A DNA stretch of 64,000 nt from Coix lacryma-jobi var. lacryma-jobi (GCA_009763385.1 CM019824.1:156606357-156670356); one strand, 5' to 3'. Counted from the first letter of the stretch, positions 34,901 through 46,359 are shown. Notes: generated by a model from the letters alone, not told the origin. Program-made: numbers and translations.

Positions 34901-37900
34901 ATCGGTTGCCTGCACTAACACATATCCAGGGTATTCCAATGCAAGCTTCTGGTGTTTGGTTGACCGTACCGGGTCTTATGGAGGCTTGCAGAATGCAAAA
35001 AAGGTCTCCACAACTGCATTTTGGAGTACGCCAAAATCAGCCATGCTAGCTTGCACCACCATGGCGGCTCAAGCACGGCTGTTGACGGCAAGCAGTGGCG
35101 CCGCCGGCTGTAACGGAACACAGTGGAGGAGCAGCAGACTGCAGCATTGAGAATGCTGGCGGGCGCGGTGGACGATGTTGCTCCCAACGTTGACGGCGCT
35201 GGCACAAATCTCGCAGTTCATGGCCATCAGTACCACATCCACTGCATGCCCCTCAAGAACTACCTCAGCAGCTATGAGCTACACATCAGAGAGGCCCAGG
35301 ATAACAGTCAACTCGGGCACGCGGAGGTGGGTGAGCATTGCCACCACCAGCATGTACCGCACACTAAATGGCCACTGCGCTTCCTGTTGTCATGTCCAGT
35401 GAGGAGCTGGTCAATATTGAACAGCGCAACAATGGCTTTGAGCATGTGCTGGCGCCTGGAGGATCTAGGCTGCAACCGTTACATGCTTGGATCTGATGCA
35501 GATACATGTTCTTGCTTGCAGTGGCCACGAGATCTGCTTGCCTCCCACTGCCCAACAGCAATGAACTGCAGCAGGACTATCTTTCAAGCTCCCATGAGTC
35601 CATGACTAGAAACACCAGTGAGCTGTAGATCAGTATGGGGTATCTGAACTTCAGTTTGGTGGATGTGTAGACCGATTTGTCCAAGCTGCTGCTTGCTTGT
35701 GGCAGCCTCGGTGCTTGCTTAGTTGCTTGATAGATGGGAGGCTTGTGTTGTGCTGTGTTCGTTTGAATTTGGACACAGTTTGTTGTGTGGAAGAGATACT
35801 CAACTAGAAGAGTCGAAGAGAGAAGGGAGGCGACTGATGTTAATGGAGAAGCAAAGTGAAGGGAGCTAGTCAGCTAGCTGCTATGCCTATGGGGTTCGGA
35901 AGAAGGAGATCATACATAATCTCACCACGAGAATAAAGAGGTAGCCATATACAATACAAATCAGGCAACCAAACAAAATGTATTGTATGCAATTTATCTA
36001 AGCAGGGCAACAAAACACGAGCACATTGCATTGTATTTATGTTGGCTTAGACTATGCTGCATAAGGCCCAATGCAGGCCCTGTTTGTTTGAGCTTTTGGC
36101 CACTTTTAAACTACTAGCCTTTGGACTTTCCAAAAGCCAAACAGCTCCCATAAGCCAAAAGCCGAGCTTCTTTCTTTTGGCTTCCGGGAGCATTTTGGCT
36201 TTTGGAAGGTTCTAAAACTGAGGTCCAAAAGCTCCCACCAAGCCCAAACAAACAGGCTGCTAGTGCAGCCAACCAATCATACCCTAAAAGAACCTTTGAG
36301 TTCAGAATAAACAGCAACCTATCTGTCTTGGGTACTAATTTAAGCTCTATTTGTTTTATTGTAACAATTTGGCCTATAGATTGTTACAGTTTAGAACCTG
36401 TTTGTTCAGTTTGAAGATTGTAACAACCTGCAAGCTGTGATCCACAATATGCAAGCTAAAACAAACAGGCTTAACAAGATCAGAAGCAAACACTGCAGAT
36501 AATTAAAATCAACCTTGAGATCAGCTTGGAGTGTAGACGAAACTCTCCAGGCTTTTTGAACTTCGTTGAACAGCAGTGTGCACTGGTCGTTAGCCTCTTT
36601 TAGAGAATGTTTTAACCCAATAACTTCTTGCCGCAGGTCTAGAACCTCCTTCTCTTTGTCATGCAATTCTTTGCGTGAATCATTTGCCTGTAAATAAACC
36701 AGAAAAGTGGTTACAGGTGGTTCTACTACAATGCTGACTTGGTGCCAACTTGCATGTGGATGCCAGGTTCAGCAAACAAATAGGACCAAAGGATTGAGCT
36801 GCCTAACATATATATTTATGTTAGTACAAATTATTTTAATAATTCTACCCACTAGAATGGATGTGTATGTAGCACTGAAACTAGCAAAACACAGCCACAA
36901 ATAATTATATGCATCAATGAACTGTATAGGGTGCACCATCTGCTCCCGAGAAAAGAGAAAAGAAATGGGTAAAAGGCAGTTAGAAATTTTCTTCAGCAGT
37001 GCATCTCTTATAAAGAATTTTTCATGGCCAGCATAACTCCCGATGGCTCTTTTTTCCCATCTCCCCTACCTTTTTCCTCCTCAACGCTACCAACTCTTGC
37101 TATAGCACAACAAAATGAGAACCCTAGAAGAAAATGTGACATGAATCCAACTACATCTAGTGTGCATAGATGCACAACAACAAAAAAAAACTTGAAATGA
37201 TGTAAAGAACACTCAAAAGATTCAAATCATACCACATCTTTCCATTTCTTTATTGTGTCACGATTTCCAAGGCTCAGCTCAGCATTTCTTGCTCTTGCAG
37301 AAAAACTGAGTGTGGATAAAGTTCTTGACAAATTTGAAGCACTTGGACTTACATGCACGATCAGCAGGATCTTTGAGCTACTTCCTGCACCATTGAAGGT
37401 ATGTTAAAACACAGACACTACCAAAGGCTGAAGTATATGTTATGCCTCTGCTTCCCAGAAAGCAGATACCCCGTAGGCAAAAGGAGACTCTGTTTTCTGC
37501 AACACAAGTGCATTTCCTATTTCCTAAAGAGCTAAGACACACTGTTAAATAACTAAACAACCTCTAGTACTTAGCATTCATTTTGTTCCTTTCCGTTGTT
37601 GGGTGGTGCACCTCCAATTCATTAAACAAAAAATTCCAACATATTAACAGCAGAAACGCATCAAACAAAGTATTAGCCTCAGAATGGTGTTACCTAGAGA
37701 GTCAGCTAAGATTTGCGTGATTCTTGAATTCCCAGATAGAACAGGCTCCTTCTTTGCGCTTAAAGAGGCAAATGCATCACCCAACCTATGCAGACAATAA
37801 ATGAGAGCAACTTTACGTACAAGGATATTAAAAAGGAAGGAACCATTGAAGGTAGTGTGCCACATAACAAGGGCCCAATTTACTGGGAATCAAACAGGCA

Positions 37901-38658
37901 ATGATCATAAAAAACAGAAAAGGTAGAAATATGGTCTCGAATCGAGCTACTTACGCAGAAAGTGACTTTGAGACATGCAAGAAATCCGTTACATTGTCCC
38001 TGTTGGCATCTTCTTCAACCAGGCATTCACTTGCTGGCAAATCCACAAGAGAAAGCTTACTGTATAGATGCTCTCCTGTTACATAGTTTCTGTAGTGTAT
38101 GTGAATGGTAATGATCCTGAAAAGGAATAAATGATTCAAATTTAAATAGACAGAGCATTTTAAAACCAAGCATTAATAACCTATAATCAGATGCTGAGAA
38201 AAAAAAAAAAGAAGTGACTAGTGACTAACAAGGAAGCAGTAAAGAGCGCCATTTTATTGCAAAAGAGAAAGTGTGCCATTTTAATTAACCAGAAAACAAA
38301 TGGAGCTGGCAATCTATGCTCAAGAAAGAAAGATGGAGTTGGTAGTCTGCACCTAACTTACATGAATCATTACATTCTAAAAACAATTATACAAAGTCGA
38401 AGAGTTGAACAACTAAAGTCCAAAACATAGGGATGCTTTTTAAACAGTGATAGTGTTCGAGAAACAATGGTCGAGAGGTGTCTGCTACGCAATGCCACCA
38501 CCTCTAATATTTGGGGCTACAGATACAACGCATAGGGCATTGCTGCGACATTGAGCTTAGTTATTGGACCAAGTAAACTAATGTTATATACTCTCTTTTC
38601 TTCTGAACACGCAGGAGAGCTGCTCATTATATTAAGAAGGAAAAAGGGGGAAGAGCCC

Positions 38659-38691
<33 letters not shown>

Positions 38692-41600
38692 AGGTCCTTC
38701 AAAAACCAACACGCGCTTAGTCCGACCACGACATAAGCCCACCAACTTAGTCTGGCACCAAGGCAAAAAGGTATGAAACACCTTTAGCTCTAATAACTCT
38801 CCCACATCACGTTCACATGAACTTTTGAAACTCTTGAAACTTGTATATGATATACCTTTTGCATCTTGCCCGCTGTAGTTCCGGTCAAAAAAATAAAGTA
38901 TTCTACAGAAATAAAACAGGAAATGTTTCACATACAGGTGAGAAACCATGGCCTTTGGCGAATTTACTGATTGATTTTGAAGTGCTATCTTTAGTGCCGC
39001 AGAAAACTCTAGTGGATTTTCAACCTTCTCTTGGACAAGCTCCACAAAGGATTCTTGCACACCCATTCGAACTTTTGGGACAGTGCTGCTAGATTCTGAT
39101 AGCAAATCCCTAACCTGTGTTAGAAAGAACCCACAAATTTATCTGGTAAGGTAACATGGAGCAACATTTTCTTAAATCTTAACAGCATAAAGAAAATCAA
39201 TGACAAATGATTATAGAGCTCAAAGGCACCTGATCATTGTAGAGCTCACAGGCAGTAAAATAGAAGTTAAAATGTGCTGTAGAAGTAGTATCTGAGTTTG
39301 AAAGATCAAACAGTTCTTCAAAGCTCCGCAAATATAAACCACGATCGTGACTAGATCCTTCCTGGAAAGAGCAAATGATTAGAAAAAATATGTTGCAGAC
39401 ATGTATTTAAAAACATGCCAGCAAAGAGCTCAGATATCATGTAAGAATATCAGTACTTTGTGTAAATGTTGACTGGCTTCAAGATGATAGTGATATCCGA
39501 GTAGAAATCAGATTTTACCAAACAAGGTAATTCTAAAACATTAGCATCATGAAATAAAATAAAAATGTTAGCGTCACCTATGAAAGCTCTATGACATACT
39601 ACATGTACCCACCAAACCAATATAAGAATGCATGTCACAAACATTACTATGTTTCTTTGTGTAAGCTATTGACACTCATGTTTCATTCTTATAGCTTTCT
39701 ATAAAGTATGTTTCTTTTGCGAGACGATATGGATTACACAACCAATGAACATATAGTATGTGATTTTGTGAACACAAGAAAATATTACTTTGACCAATTG
39801 TATTTGTTTAGGATAGCAAAGTCCAATTGCATCAGATTCCATAATTCTTGTTCTTTCATTAAAGCTCAATTGGGCTCCAATTGTGGTTTCAGCGCTGCGC
39901 AGCCCTGTGCTATGAAGTGGTATTCAAGATAGGATTTATCATATGAAGAAATTAATATGGTGTTAAAGAGACGATTTGCACATGACTTGATCTAAAGACT
40001 AAAGAGACTAAATTGTAAGTTAGAGTGGCACACGCGAGGGTGTCAAAGACTTGATGCGTACCAGTGTATGTGTTTTGCCAGAACGGCTTTGACCATATGC
40101 AAATATGGAAATATTGTACCCATCCAGGGCAGATTGCACGAATGGTTGAACATCAAGGAAAAGTTCACCTGAAAGGAAAATTGTATGGCTAAAAAGTGTA
40201 AGAACAATATAGGACAACACAGTATTCAATCAAGATTCTGCACAATCTAGCTCCTTTATATTGCATCCTACATTGTTGTACACCTAGCATTCACAAGAAA
40301 GTATGTTTAGAACCCCACTCCACCAGTCTTACCTTGCCCAATGTGGGGTCCATATACCCTATCAAACTCATAATCCTTCTTAGGATTGGTTAAAGATTCA
40401 TCTCCAGTGTTTACACGGATACTAAAATCATCTGGAAACTCTACTACTGATGGACCCTCGTCTTCAAATAGTGGTCTACTACGACAAAACACTTTGACAT
40501 TGCCTGCAAGATGGTAAAATTTATTGAATTATTATGGGCAATTAAAATGTCATACATAAAAGATATTTGCAAGCCAGAAAGTACAATCACATTGTATGGG
40601 GTACCTTTCAAGGTCAATAGGTTATTGAAAAGCCTTTTCTTCTCATGAATCAAAGGGGTGATTCTAGCTTCAGTCTCAAGGGCAGCTTGATCTGTAGCGG
40701 AAAAAGGACAGAACCTCAGAGGACAATGAAAATATTAAACAATATAAAACGTAAGGATGATAACTCAATGAGAGCATGGATTTGAGAACAGGAGAGTTGA
40801 CATTTGCCAGTAAACACCCTTGGCACTTCTACAATTGATTGGTACACAAATAGGGAGAAGGGGACAAGGTATCACAGACACCAGCAACCATATGGTGTAC
40901 TGATCAACTAAACACCACTGGAGCATGTAACTTATTTTAAGAAACATACAAGCTCATTGTTACTGATCCGAGGAAAGAAAACACTACGATGATTAACATT
41001 ATCAAGATCAACCAAAGCAAGGCATAGAAGAAAAAGAGTTCAATGATGATCAAGGGTGCTCCCTAAATGATCTAAGGGTAGCAAAACAAGGAATGCTTCA
41101 ATTTACTAAAAGACATGAAGAAGAAATGCTGAGCTTACTGCTTACCTAATTTTCGTGTTCTGTCGGCAAGAAATCCAAGATAGCGGGTGACACGGCCCAA
41201 TTTTGCATTAGAATACTCAAGAAGGTCGCTAGCTTCCTGCCTAAGATCCAAGCAGTCCTCTCTAGCAAGCTAAAAAAGGAGTTAAAAATGTTAGTTGGCA
41301 ATAACTGAATGGATGGCAACAAAGGGAGACAAGGTGCGTGAAGTGAATAAACAAACTATCATGTACAACAAATTTGATTTTATGTGATACTATCATGCCA
41401 AACCGTGGTTATACAAATAAACATACTAAGAATGGTTAGGGTAGGCCAGGCACTTTTCGAGGGCTATATAACTCATTTGCACTCCCTTGTTCCCAGTGAT
41501 CAACTAGTATATTACTTGACACTAGCACTAATTCAGCAAGACATATTAAGGCCCATCACACTATCACAGCATCATATGTCCAACCACACGAAACTAACGC

Positions 41601-43062
41601 ACGTGGGCCTCGCAAACACATCCCTTAATCACCTGAATTTGTGCAATCTCACGATGCAGATTTTATTGGGTCAACCCAATGACCCATTACCCAACTTGAT
41701 AATTCTAGTGTTAAAACTCTATAGGACCAACCCACTAATTTATGGTGCCAAATTGGGTATAACAGTATGGGTCATTGGGTTACCCATTGGGTACGTGGGC
41801 CGCGCTCGACACCGAGCTCCCTTTGGCAAACTCCACCGTGCCCGCACTCATCGGCATCGAGATGTTCACCCGCCCTCTCGGAATGGAGCGCACGGACGCC
41901 GCCACCGCCATGGGCACAGGCACAGCCAGGAGGTGTCGCTGCCAGGATGCGCCGCGCCGCCACCGTGGGTTCACAGGCGCTGTCGCAAGGCGCCGCTGTT
42001 GCAGGATGCAATGTCAAGAACTCAAGATGGCCTCCGCACCTGAGCGCTGCATCGCTCGCCTTGCCCAGTCTGTGCCATCGTCTGGCTAGTCCCGCAGCTG
42101 TCCATATATTTCTTCTCTGCTTCAGATCTACAGCTGTCCATGCCTCCACCATTGACAGAATGACAGCCGTAGCCGTAGCAGCAGCAGGTGGCCTGGCCTC
42201 CAAAAGCAAAAACAACCGGCAAGGTGCAGGAGCTGTCCGCATGCTGCTGTGCCTGTGCGCCTCCGTCTACCGCAAGCTCCCCGCGCTGGCACTGCTCGGA
42301 GTCAGAGGGGAGGAGGTCGAATCCAGATGACCTTCGGATGTCTAGTGTTTTGGGTAACCCAGTTATTATTGGGTCTTTTTCTTGGGTTTACCCAATACTC
42401 AGATTTTTTACATTGGGTTAAGTAGGTTTGGCACTGGTTGACCCAAATGTGAACCACTTGCATCGTGAGTGCAATCTAACACATTCTAATTTTAGTTTTC
42501 CCATAAAACAAATTTCAAAACTCCCAGCATCTGTCTGCAACAGAACCACCAAGCCCAACAGAGTCAGCAAAATGGTATCCAATCAAACCACCACGGCCAT
42601 CAATAATACATAAAATCTGTGTCAGTCAACTTGTGCTAATCCATAAACCTGTGAAGGGAGCTGTACAAAGTCATCCCAATTTTCCCGCTCAACCTAAGCA
42701 AAATGCTTCATCAATGGTGGCATTCCAGCACCATACAAGCCACAGTACCAGCTTGCGGCACCCCGCGGACAAATCGAGCTAAAACCAGACACAAGAAAAG
42801 CATCAATCGTTACCGAACCAGAACTCAAGAGGCGAGACGAGCACCTGGACGTTGTCCGCGAGCTGGTCCAGCCGATCGGCAACGGGCACTGCGCCGGCCG
42901 ACGCGCGGGCGCCCCGGCGGAGGGGCGGAGCACCATGGCCGTCGGCGGAGCCCGCGGCATCGCGGTCGGTGCCGACGCCGCCGCCGTCGTCGTCGCCGGC
43001 TGCGGCTGCGGCGGCTCGAACCCTGACACGTCCCAGGACCAGCTGCCGCGCGAGTCCGCCAT
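25984..43062 (-). CDS. KAC1: KIN-14 kinesin, KAC1/KAC2 type (chloroplast movement), exon 1 frameshifted
   Basis: Coding exons, 5' to 3': 42845-43062, 41146-41269, 40605-40691, 40333-40503, 40062-40168, 39230-39361, 38936-39114, 37955-38116, 37694-37785, 37233-37384, 36514-36687, 34365-34511, 33156-33341, 32362-32433, 31405-31460, 31093-31309, 29336-29527, 29005-29223, 28421-28771, 28246-28344, 27946-28086, 27699-27857, 25984-26415. All introns after the first join exons with matching phase and GT-AG ends. Near-N-terminal motor, coiled-coil stalk (LHEENEKLFDRLTEKS) and a long conserved C-terminal region (SQWNVLQFNTG ... RYSRLYRTLASKV) match Arabidopsis KAC1/KAC2 (also KIN14A/KIN14B, KCA1/2) throughout. 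Those proteins act with short actin filaments to move chloroplasts and attach them to the plasma membrane. Predicted length is about 1,290 residues, close to the family. Exon 1 breaks the frame; see its own entry. Optional extra exon 42649-42693 (45 bases) is possible. Confidence 0.9.
26875..27012. mobile_element. short inverted-repeat MITE in last intron
   Basis: ATAAGCCATTCTGGCTTTTC and GAAAAGCCAGAATGACTTAT face each other around a short loop, giving a near-perfect hairpin. It ends near TTGGAGCGAAGGGA, like Stowaway-type ends. Confidence 0.7.
29880..30997 (+). mobile_element. LINE (L1-type) 3' fragment in a kinesin intron
   Basis: A frame near 30230-30350 encodes a zf-RVT-like piece: RGLPHPNQCSLYDHGDETIQH followed by VLLSC, the Cys/His region at the end of plant L1 ORF2. 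The 3' end reads GATACAGAGCTCTCCTGGTA followed by TCCGAGAAAAAAAAA, the usual grass LINE tail. A segment of about 200 bases (GATCACTCTGGGTG ... GCAGATTTTAGAGG) is present twice. It lies antisense to the kinesin gene within the 29528-31092 intron. 5' truncated and full of stops. Confidence 0.75.
31674..31948. mobile_element. Stowaway-like MITE in a kinesin intron
   Basis: Starts CTCCCTCTGTTCCAAGATAT and ends with the inverted ACACTTTGGAACACAGAG; interior has AACTTTGACCAAGTTTGTAG, standard for this family. Confidence 0.8.
34850..36060. mobile_element. candidate non-autonomous DNA transposon insert in a kinesin intron
   Basis: A GC-rich block unlike the AT-rich intron around it. GATCGGTTGCCTGC near 34900 and CAGGCAACCAAAC near 35962 could be its weak terminal inverted repeats. 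Open frames inside (for example 35123-35605) show no domain I recognise and may be shadows of captured sequence. Boundaries are uncertain. Confidence 0.4.
36071..36264. mobile_element. hAT-like MITE
   Basis: GGCCCTGTTTGTTTGAGC and the inverted GCCCAAACAAACAGGCT bound about 190 bases with repeated CTTTTGG/CCAAAAG words that fold on themselves. Confidence 0.7.
37233..40503 (-). other. KAC1: kinesin motor domain, seven exons
   Basis: It begins NVKVFCRSRPLFEDEGPS. The P-loop is GQSRSGKTHTL, keeping GxxxxGK[ST] but with Leu where the family has Met. EGSSHDRGLY, LYNDQVRDLLSE and FSARARN-type helices follow in order. The switch II region reads LVDLPASECL (about 38020-38050) where kinesins have DLAGSE, so the invariant Gly is Ala and the preceding Ala is Pro. 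KAC proteins of Arabidopsis are reported to lack detectable ATPase and microtubule binding, so loss of this motif may be tolerated here. Ends in DTIKKWKDV, the start of the neck/stalk. Confidence 0.85.
38571..38720 (-). mobile_element. LINE 3' tail fragment with (AC)n microsatellite
   Basis: On the minus strand: AGCAGCTCTCCTGCGTGTTC followed by AGAAGAAAAGAG, the same LINE terminus type as at 30985. A pure AC repeat occupies 38661-38689. In the 38117-38935 intron. Confidence 0.65.
41641..42477. mobile_element. candidate Pack-MULE in kinesin intron 1
   Basis: The left end GTGCAATCTCACGATGCAG ... ATTGGGTCAACCCA (41641-41695) and the right end on the other strand, TGCACTCACGATGCAAG ... TTTGGGTCAACC (42477-42434), form long imperfect inverted repeats. 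The GC-rich core (41790-42340) is far from intron composition and has frames on both strands without stops for more than 450 bases. That is what captured exon sequence in a Pack-MULE looks like. I cannot name the source gene, and no 9-base target duplication was identified. Confidence 0.55.
42845..43062 (-). pseudogene. KAC1: KAC-like kinesin exon 1, frameshift relative to family
   Basis: The ATG at 43060-43062 starts MADSRGSWSWDVSGFEPPQP, the conserved KAC N terminus. The donor after ...DRLDQLADNVQ needs phase 0, but the exon is 218 bases long, so the conserved end lies in another frame. The change falls between MVLRPSAG and GAVPVADRLD, in a GC-rich stretch with C and G runs (about 42895-42935). 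As given, translation would stop at the end of exon 2 (TAG at the 41146 boundary) after roughly 110 residues. Either a one-base deletion in this copy or a consensus error in a GC homopolymer region would explain it. All later exons are intact, which favours an error or a very recent mutation. Confidence 0.75.
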
Positions 43063-43550
43063 TGGCGCCGCGGCGACCGGAAACCCTAGATCGCGACGGG
43101 AATAGAAGCCGGGGTTTTGCAAGGAGAGGCGGGGCGGAGGGAGGAGGCCGTGGCGGTGGTGGTGGACGGAGGGAGCCGCCCGCCTCTATTCTATCTATCG
43201 CTTCGAGGGGGAGAGGGCGGAGGACAGGGGCCAGAAATTTTTCCGCTTTCGCATTTCGGTTTGTTGCTTCTCCTTGTTCCGTTGGACCCGCCTCGGCTGA
43301 TGGTCGTGGTGGAGCCGTGGAAAGCTTTTTGGTATCGGTTTCTGTTCGTTTCTGGGTGTGGTTTGAAATCGACGGGCCCACGGGTGGGAATAGATAGAAT
43401 AGAAGAGTGAAGTCGTGAAGAGAGTAACTGCTGCGCGTACCCGCGTTTCAGTGCTAAATCGTATAGGAGTAAATACAAACGTGACATTATTTGTACCCCT
43501 TGACAAACCAGAGAAACTGTAATAAATAAAACGTGTTGACAGATTTAGAG
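43063..43550 (-). promoter_or_regulatory. upstream region of the kinesin gene
   Basis: GC-rich leader-like sequence (43063-43260) followed upstream by mixed sequence to the MITE at 43551. No clear TATA box; a long leader or TATA-less promoter is an inference. Confidence 0.4.
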
Positions 43551-44125
43551 GGTGTTTGATACCCCTTCTAAATTTAGAAATATTAAACATAAATTAATTG
43601 TAAAACTAATTGCATAGATTGAGACTATTTTGTGAGATAAATTTATTAAAGTTTAATTAATCCATGATTTGACAATGTGGTGTTACATTAAATATGTGCT
43701 AAAGATTCATTATGTAGACATAAAAGATTTGTTTCGTGAGTTGCAGTTAGTTTTAGGTCTCGTTTGGTACAGCTCAGCTTCAACAGTGAAGCTGTTTTTT
43801 TTTTTACACAATAGCTTCATGAGCAACTTACTTGATGAAGTTGAGCTGTTTTAGAAAAAGTGTTTGGCAAAACAGCTTCACCAACAACTTCATGCATGGT
43901 TGGGAGAGAGAAATAGGGGTATAAGCTGTGAAAAACTACTTTTTCGGCTTCATCTCAGCTTATAGTTTTGTGAGAGGAGAATAAAACAGCTTTATGGATG
44001 AAGCTGTTTTAAAAAAAACGATGTTCGGCAAAAAAAAATAGCTCAAAGAGGCCCTTATAATTAGTATGTGAGCATCCAATGTGACGAGGATTAAACTTTA
44101 GTCTCTGAATCCAGAATCCCCTTAT
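43551..44125. mobile_element. MITE interrupted by a second MITE
   Basis: The outer element shares its core with the one split by the CACTA: TGTTTGATACC at the left, AATCCATGATTTGACAATG in the middle, and TTAGTATGTGAGCATCCAAT to AAACTTTAGTCTC at the right. It is interrupted at about 43755-44056. Confidence 0.7.
43755..44056. mobile_element. hAT-like MITE nested in the MITE
   Basis: AGGTCTCGTTTGGTACAGC at the left and AAAGAGGCCCTT at the right, with repeated self-complementary AGCTTCA/TGAAGCTG words inside. Confidence 0.65.
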
Positions 44126-45070
44126 ACTCGTACTCGTGTAATCAGAGCTAAGATGTTACAAGGCTCAACGGCTCCTAAGAAGGAACCCCCATCCACGTCA
44201 CCGCAAATTTTCTGGCCATCCGATGTTTCGTTCAATGGCTCCGATCGGTTGAAGCGGATTTTGCTGGATCCAGCTTCTCGTTTTTATTGTTCGCTTCTCT
44301 AGCTTCAAGCCTGTTTTATCGGCTTCTCGACGGCGCTCCCCGCGGCCGGCGTCTGCGGCCGGCCTCCGCTGGCCTCCTCGTCCCCCCCCCCCTCGCATCA
44401 TGGCACGACGCGAGAGGGCCCCGCCGGTCGCGGCGGCTTCTCCCGGCGCTACGTCCTCCCTACAGTCCCCATGTGATTCACGAAACCCTAGCTGCCTCGT
44501 CCTCGTCGGCCACAACGCTCGACGGGCGTACATCACTATCTTCTTCTCCTTCTTTCTCTTATGGCTCCTCCCTAGTGATGCTCGTCGCCGCCTCTTCTTC
44601 CTCCCACTCTCTCTCTCCCTCCGACCCACACGCTCCCGTCATGGCGCTGAATGCCGCCAAATACTGCCGCTACGCATACGTGATAAGGCAACTGAGAGCT
44701 ACCTTGTTGTGTTTTTTATTGATTCGGAAACCTTTACAATTTTATGTGCACTACTCTCAAGCTGCGCCCAAATTCGTAAATTGCAAATACTATTTTTCTT
44801 TCTCCTGCAATCTGAATGAATGGTAATTAATGTTGCAAAGATGCTCTCTATTAGGAAAATTTTCCATTCTTGGAGTGCTTGTACACGTACATAACAGTTA
44901 CCTTTAACTTTTGTTGATCCATGATAATAATACAGGGTGTTCTTCTCCACCGTATAATTGAAAGGCAATAGGCTTGGACTTGATCTGTTGTTCGGTCTGC
45001 CCTCTAGGCTCCAAATGAATACAGAGACTTAGCATGCTAACCATATTCGCGAAAAAAAGGAATATACACA
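44126..45070. other. GC-rich block, no gene recognised
   Basis: Bases 44270-44660 are GC-rich with frames on both strands; none shows a domain or splice context I can support. It may be a decayed first exon or captured sequence. Confidence 0.4.
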
Positions 45071-45071
45071 G

Positions 45072-45596
45072 TTCGGGTGCGTTTGGTTGGCTGCACCACC
45101 CCTTAGCCAGGTTCCACAGATGTGAGAACATGCGTTTGTTTGGTTCGCGTATATGTCTGGTCAGGCTCTGTTCGTGCAAGATTCCTCTCGCAGCCTGGCT
45201 CTGGAGAAACACAAAAATCGGTCGTTTCTGTCGGGCCAGGTTCGCGTGGTGCAGGTAATTAGTCATCTAATGATGTTATTAATATATTATTAGCATATAT
45301 TAAATGATATTAATATATTTCAAAGTATATTAAGGAAAAATAAGGTAAACTAAGTGTTATACGATAATAGTTGTCCGTAATAAATGTCATGATGATGATT
45401 ATTTATATATTTTTATCTTATGCAACTCGTTCTCATACGAGTAACCAAACAACTTCTCAGCTCAACCTGCCTCGTGCATACAGACAACCAAACACCACGT
45501 TCTTGTATGTATTGGGCATGGCTACCCAGAACCAGGCTCCTTTTATGTGAGCCAGGTTAAGCTCGTCCGCGAACCAAATAGGCCCTTAGATATTTT
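45072..45596. mobile_element. hAT-like non-autonomous element
   Basis: GGGTGCGTTTGGTTGGCTGC at the left and GCGAACCAAATAGGCCCTT at the right are inverted repeats. The interior is mixed GC-rich and AT-rich without a gene. Confidence 0.6.
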
Positions 45597-46359
45597 CAAA
45601 CTGTGGAATTGAGAGTTAAGAGACAATAGGCTTCAACTGAATTTGTTATTCATACTTGATTTACACTTGAAACCAAAAAAAATTAGACACTTTCAGCAGC
45701 TACTACTTGCAGTTTGGGAAGGAAGGATGGGCTCCAAGCAACAACAGACTAAATTAGGTTTACAAATTATTCATATAGACTTTGGGAATTCTTATATGCT
45801 GAATTTTATGTGAGAAACAAAATACTTATTCCATAAATTTGATAACTTGATGCCTGTGCTACCTTTGTCACCTTTAAGTTAACGATTTGTTCTTACATTT
45901 CTCTGAAAGGAGGCATGTACTTGCTTCATGCCTCCTTCGTATTAAGGAATGTTTCTTTTCAATGTATAGTGTACATACTAATTTCAGAAATTTCAGCCTC
46001 ATGTAATGTTTGAACTTAGTTACCATATTGTCACATAATTTCTTAGGGCTAATAAAGTTGTTTTTGCAGTTTAGTCACCACCGGGACTCACGCACAAAGA
46101 CCGCTGGCAATTTTCAAACTACACACCTCACTGCAAAATAATTTGGAAGAAATGGCATCATACATATTGAGGTGAAAAAGCATCATATATATGAAAAAAA
46201 TCATGTATATTGCAGGCCATAAATTCTCTGTTTAAAATTCTCAAATTTAGTGTGCCTACTACTAATTATTTTTCAGCATTTGATAGAGGTTGAAGGCATG
46301 GGTAATAAACAAGAGTACCCATCTAAAATGGGATAAAGAGCTCAACCTTTTCAGTTCCT
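45597..46359. other. no gene seen
   Basis: AT-rich intergenic DNA with nothing recognisable. Confidence 0.5.

Noticed and set aside
35123..35605. 160-codon frame in a kinesin intron
   Set aside because: No domain, no splice context and an overlapping minus-strand frame; kept only as part of a candidate insert.
38661..38689. Possible CRISPR-like or regulatory repeat
   Set aside because: A plain AC dinucleotide microsatellite; no spacers, and CRISPR arrays are not expected in a plant nuclear genome.
42803..43381. 192-codon minus-strand frame that joins in frame to the conserved end of kinesin exon 1
   Set aside because: It would avoid the frameshift, but it replaces the conserved MADSRGSWSWDVSGFEP start with low-complexity leader translation, so it is not the family N terminus.
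44287..44826. 179-codon plus-strand frame upstream of the kinesin gene
   Set aside because: GC-rich with frames on both strands, no domain and no supported gene structure.
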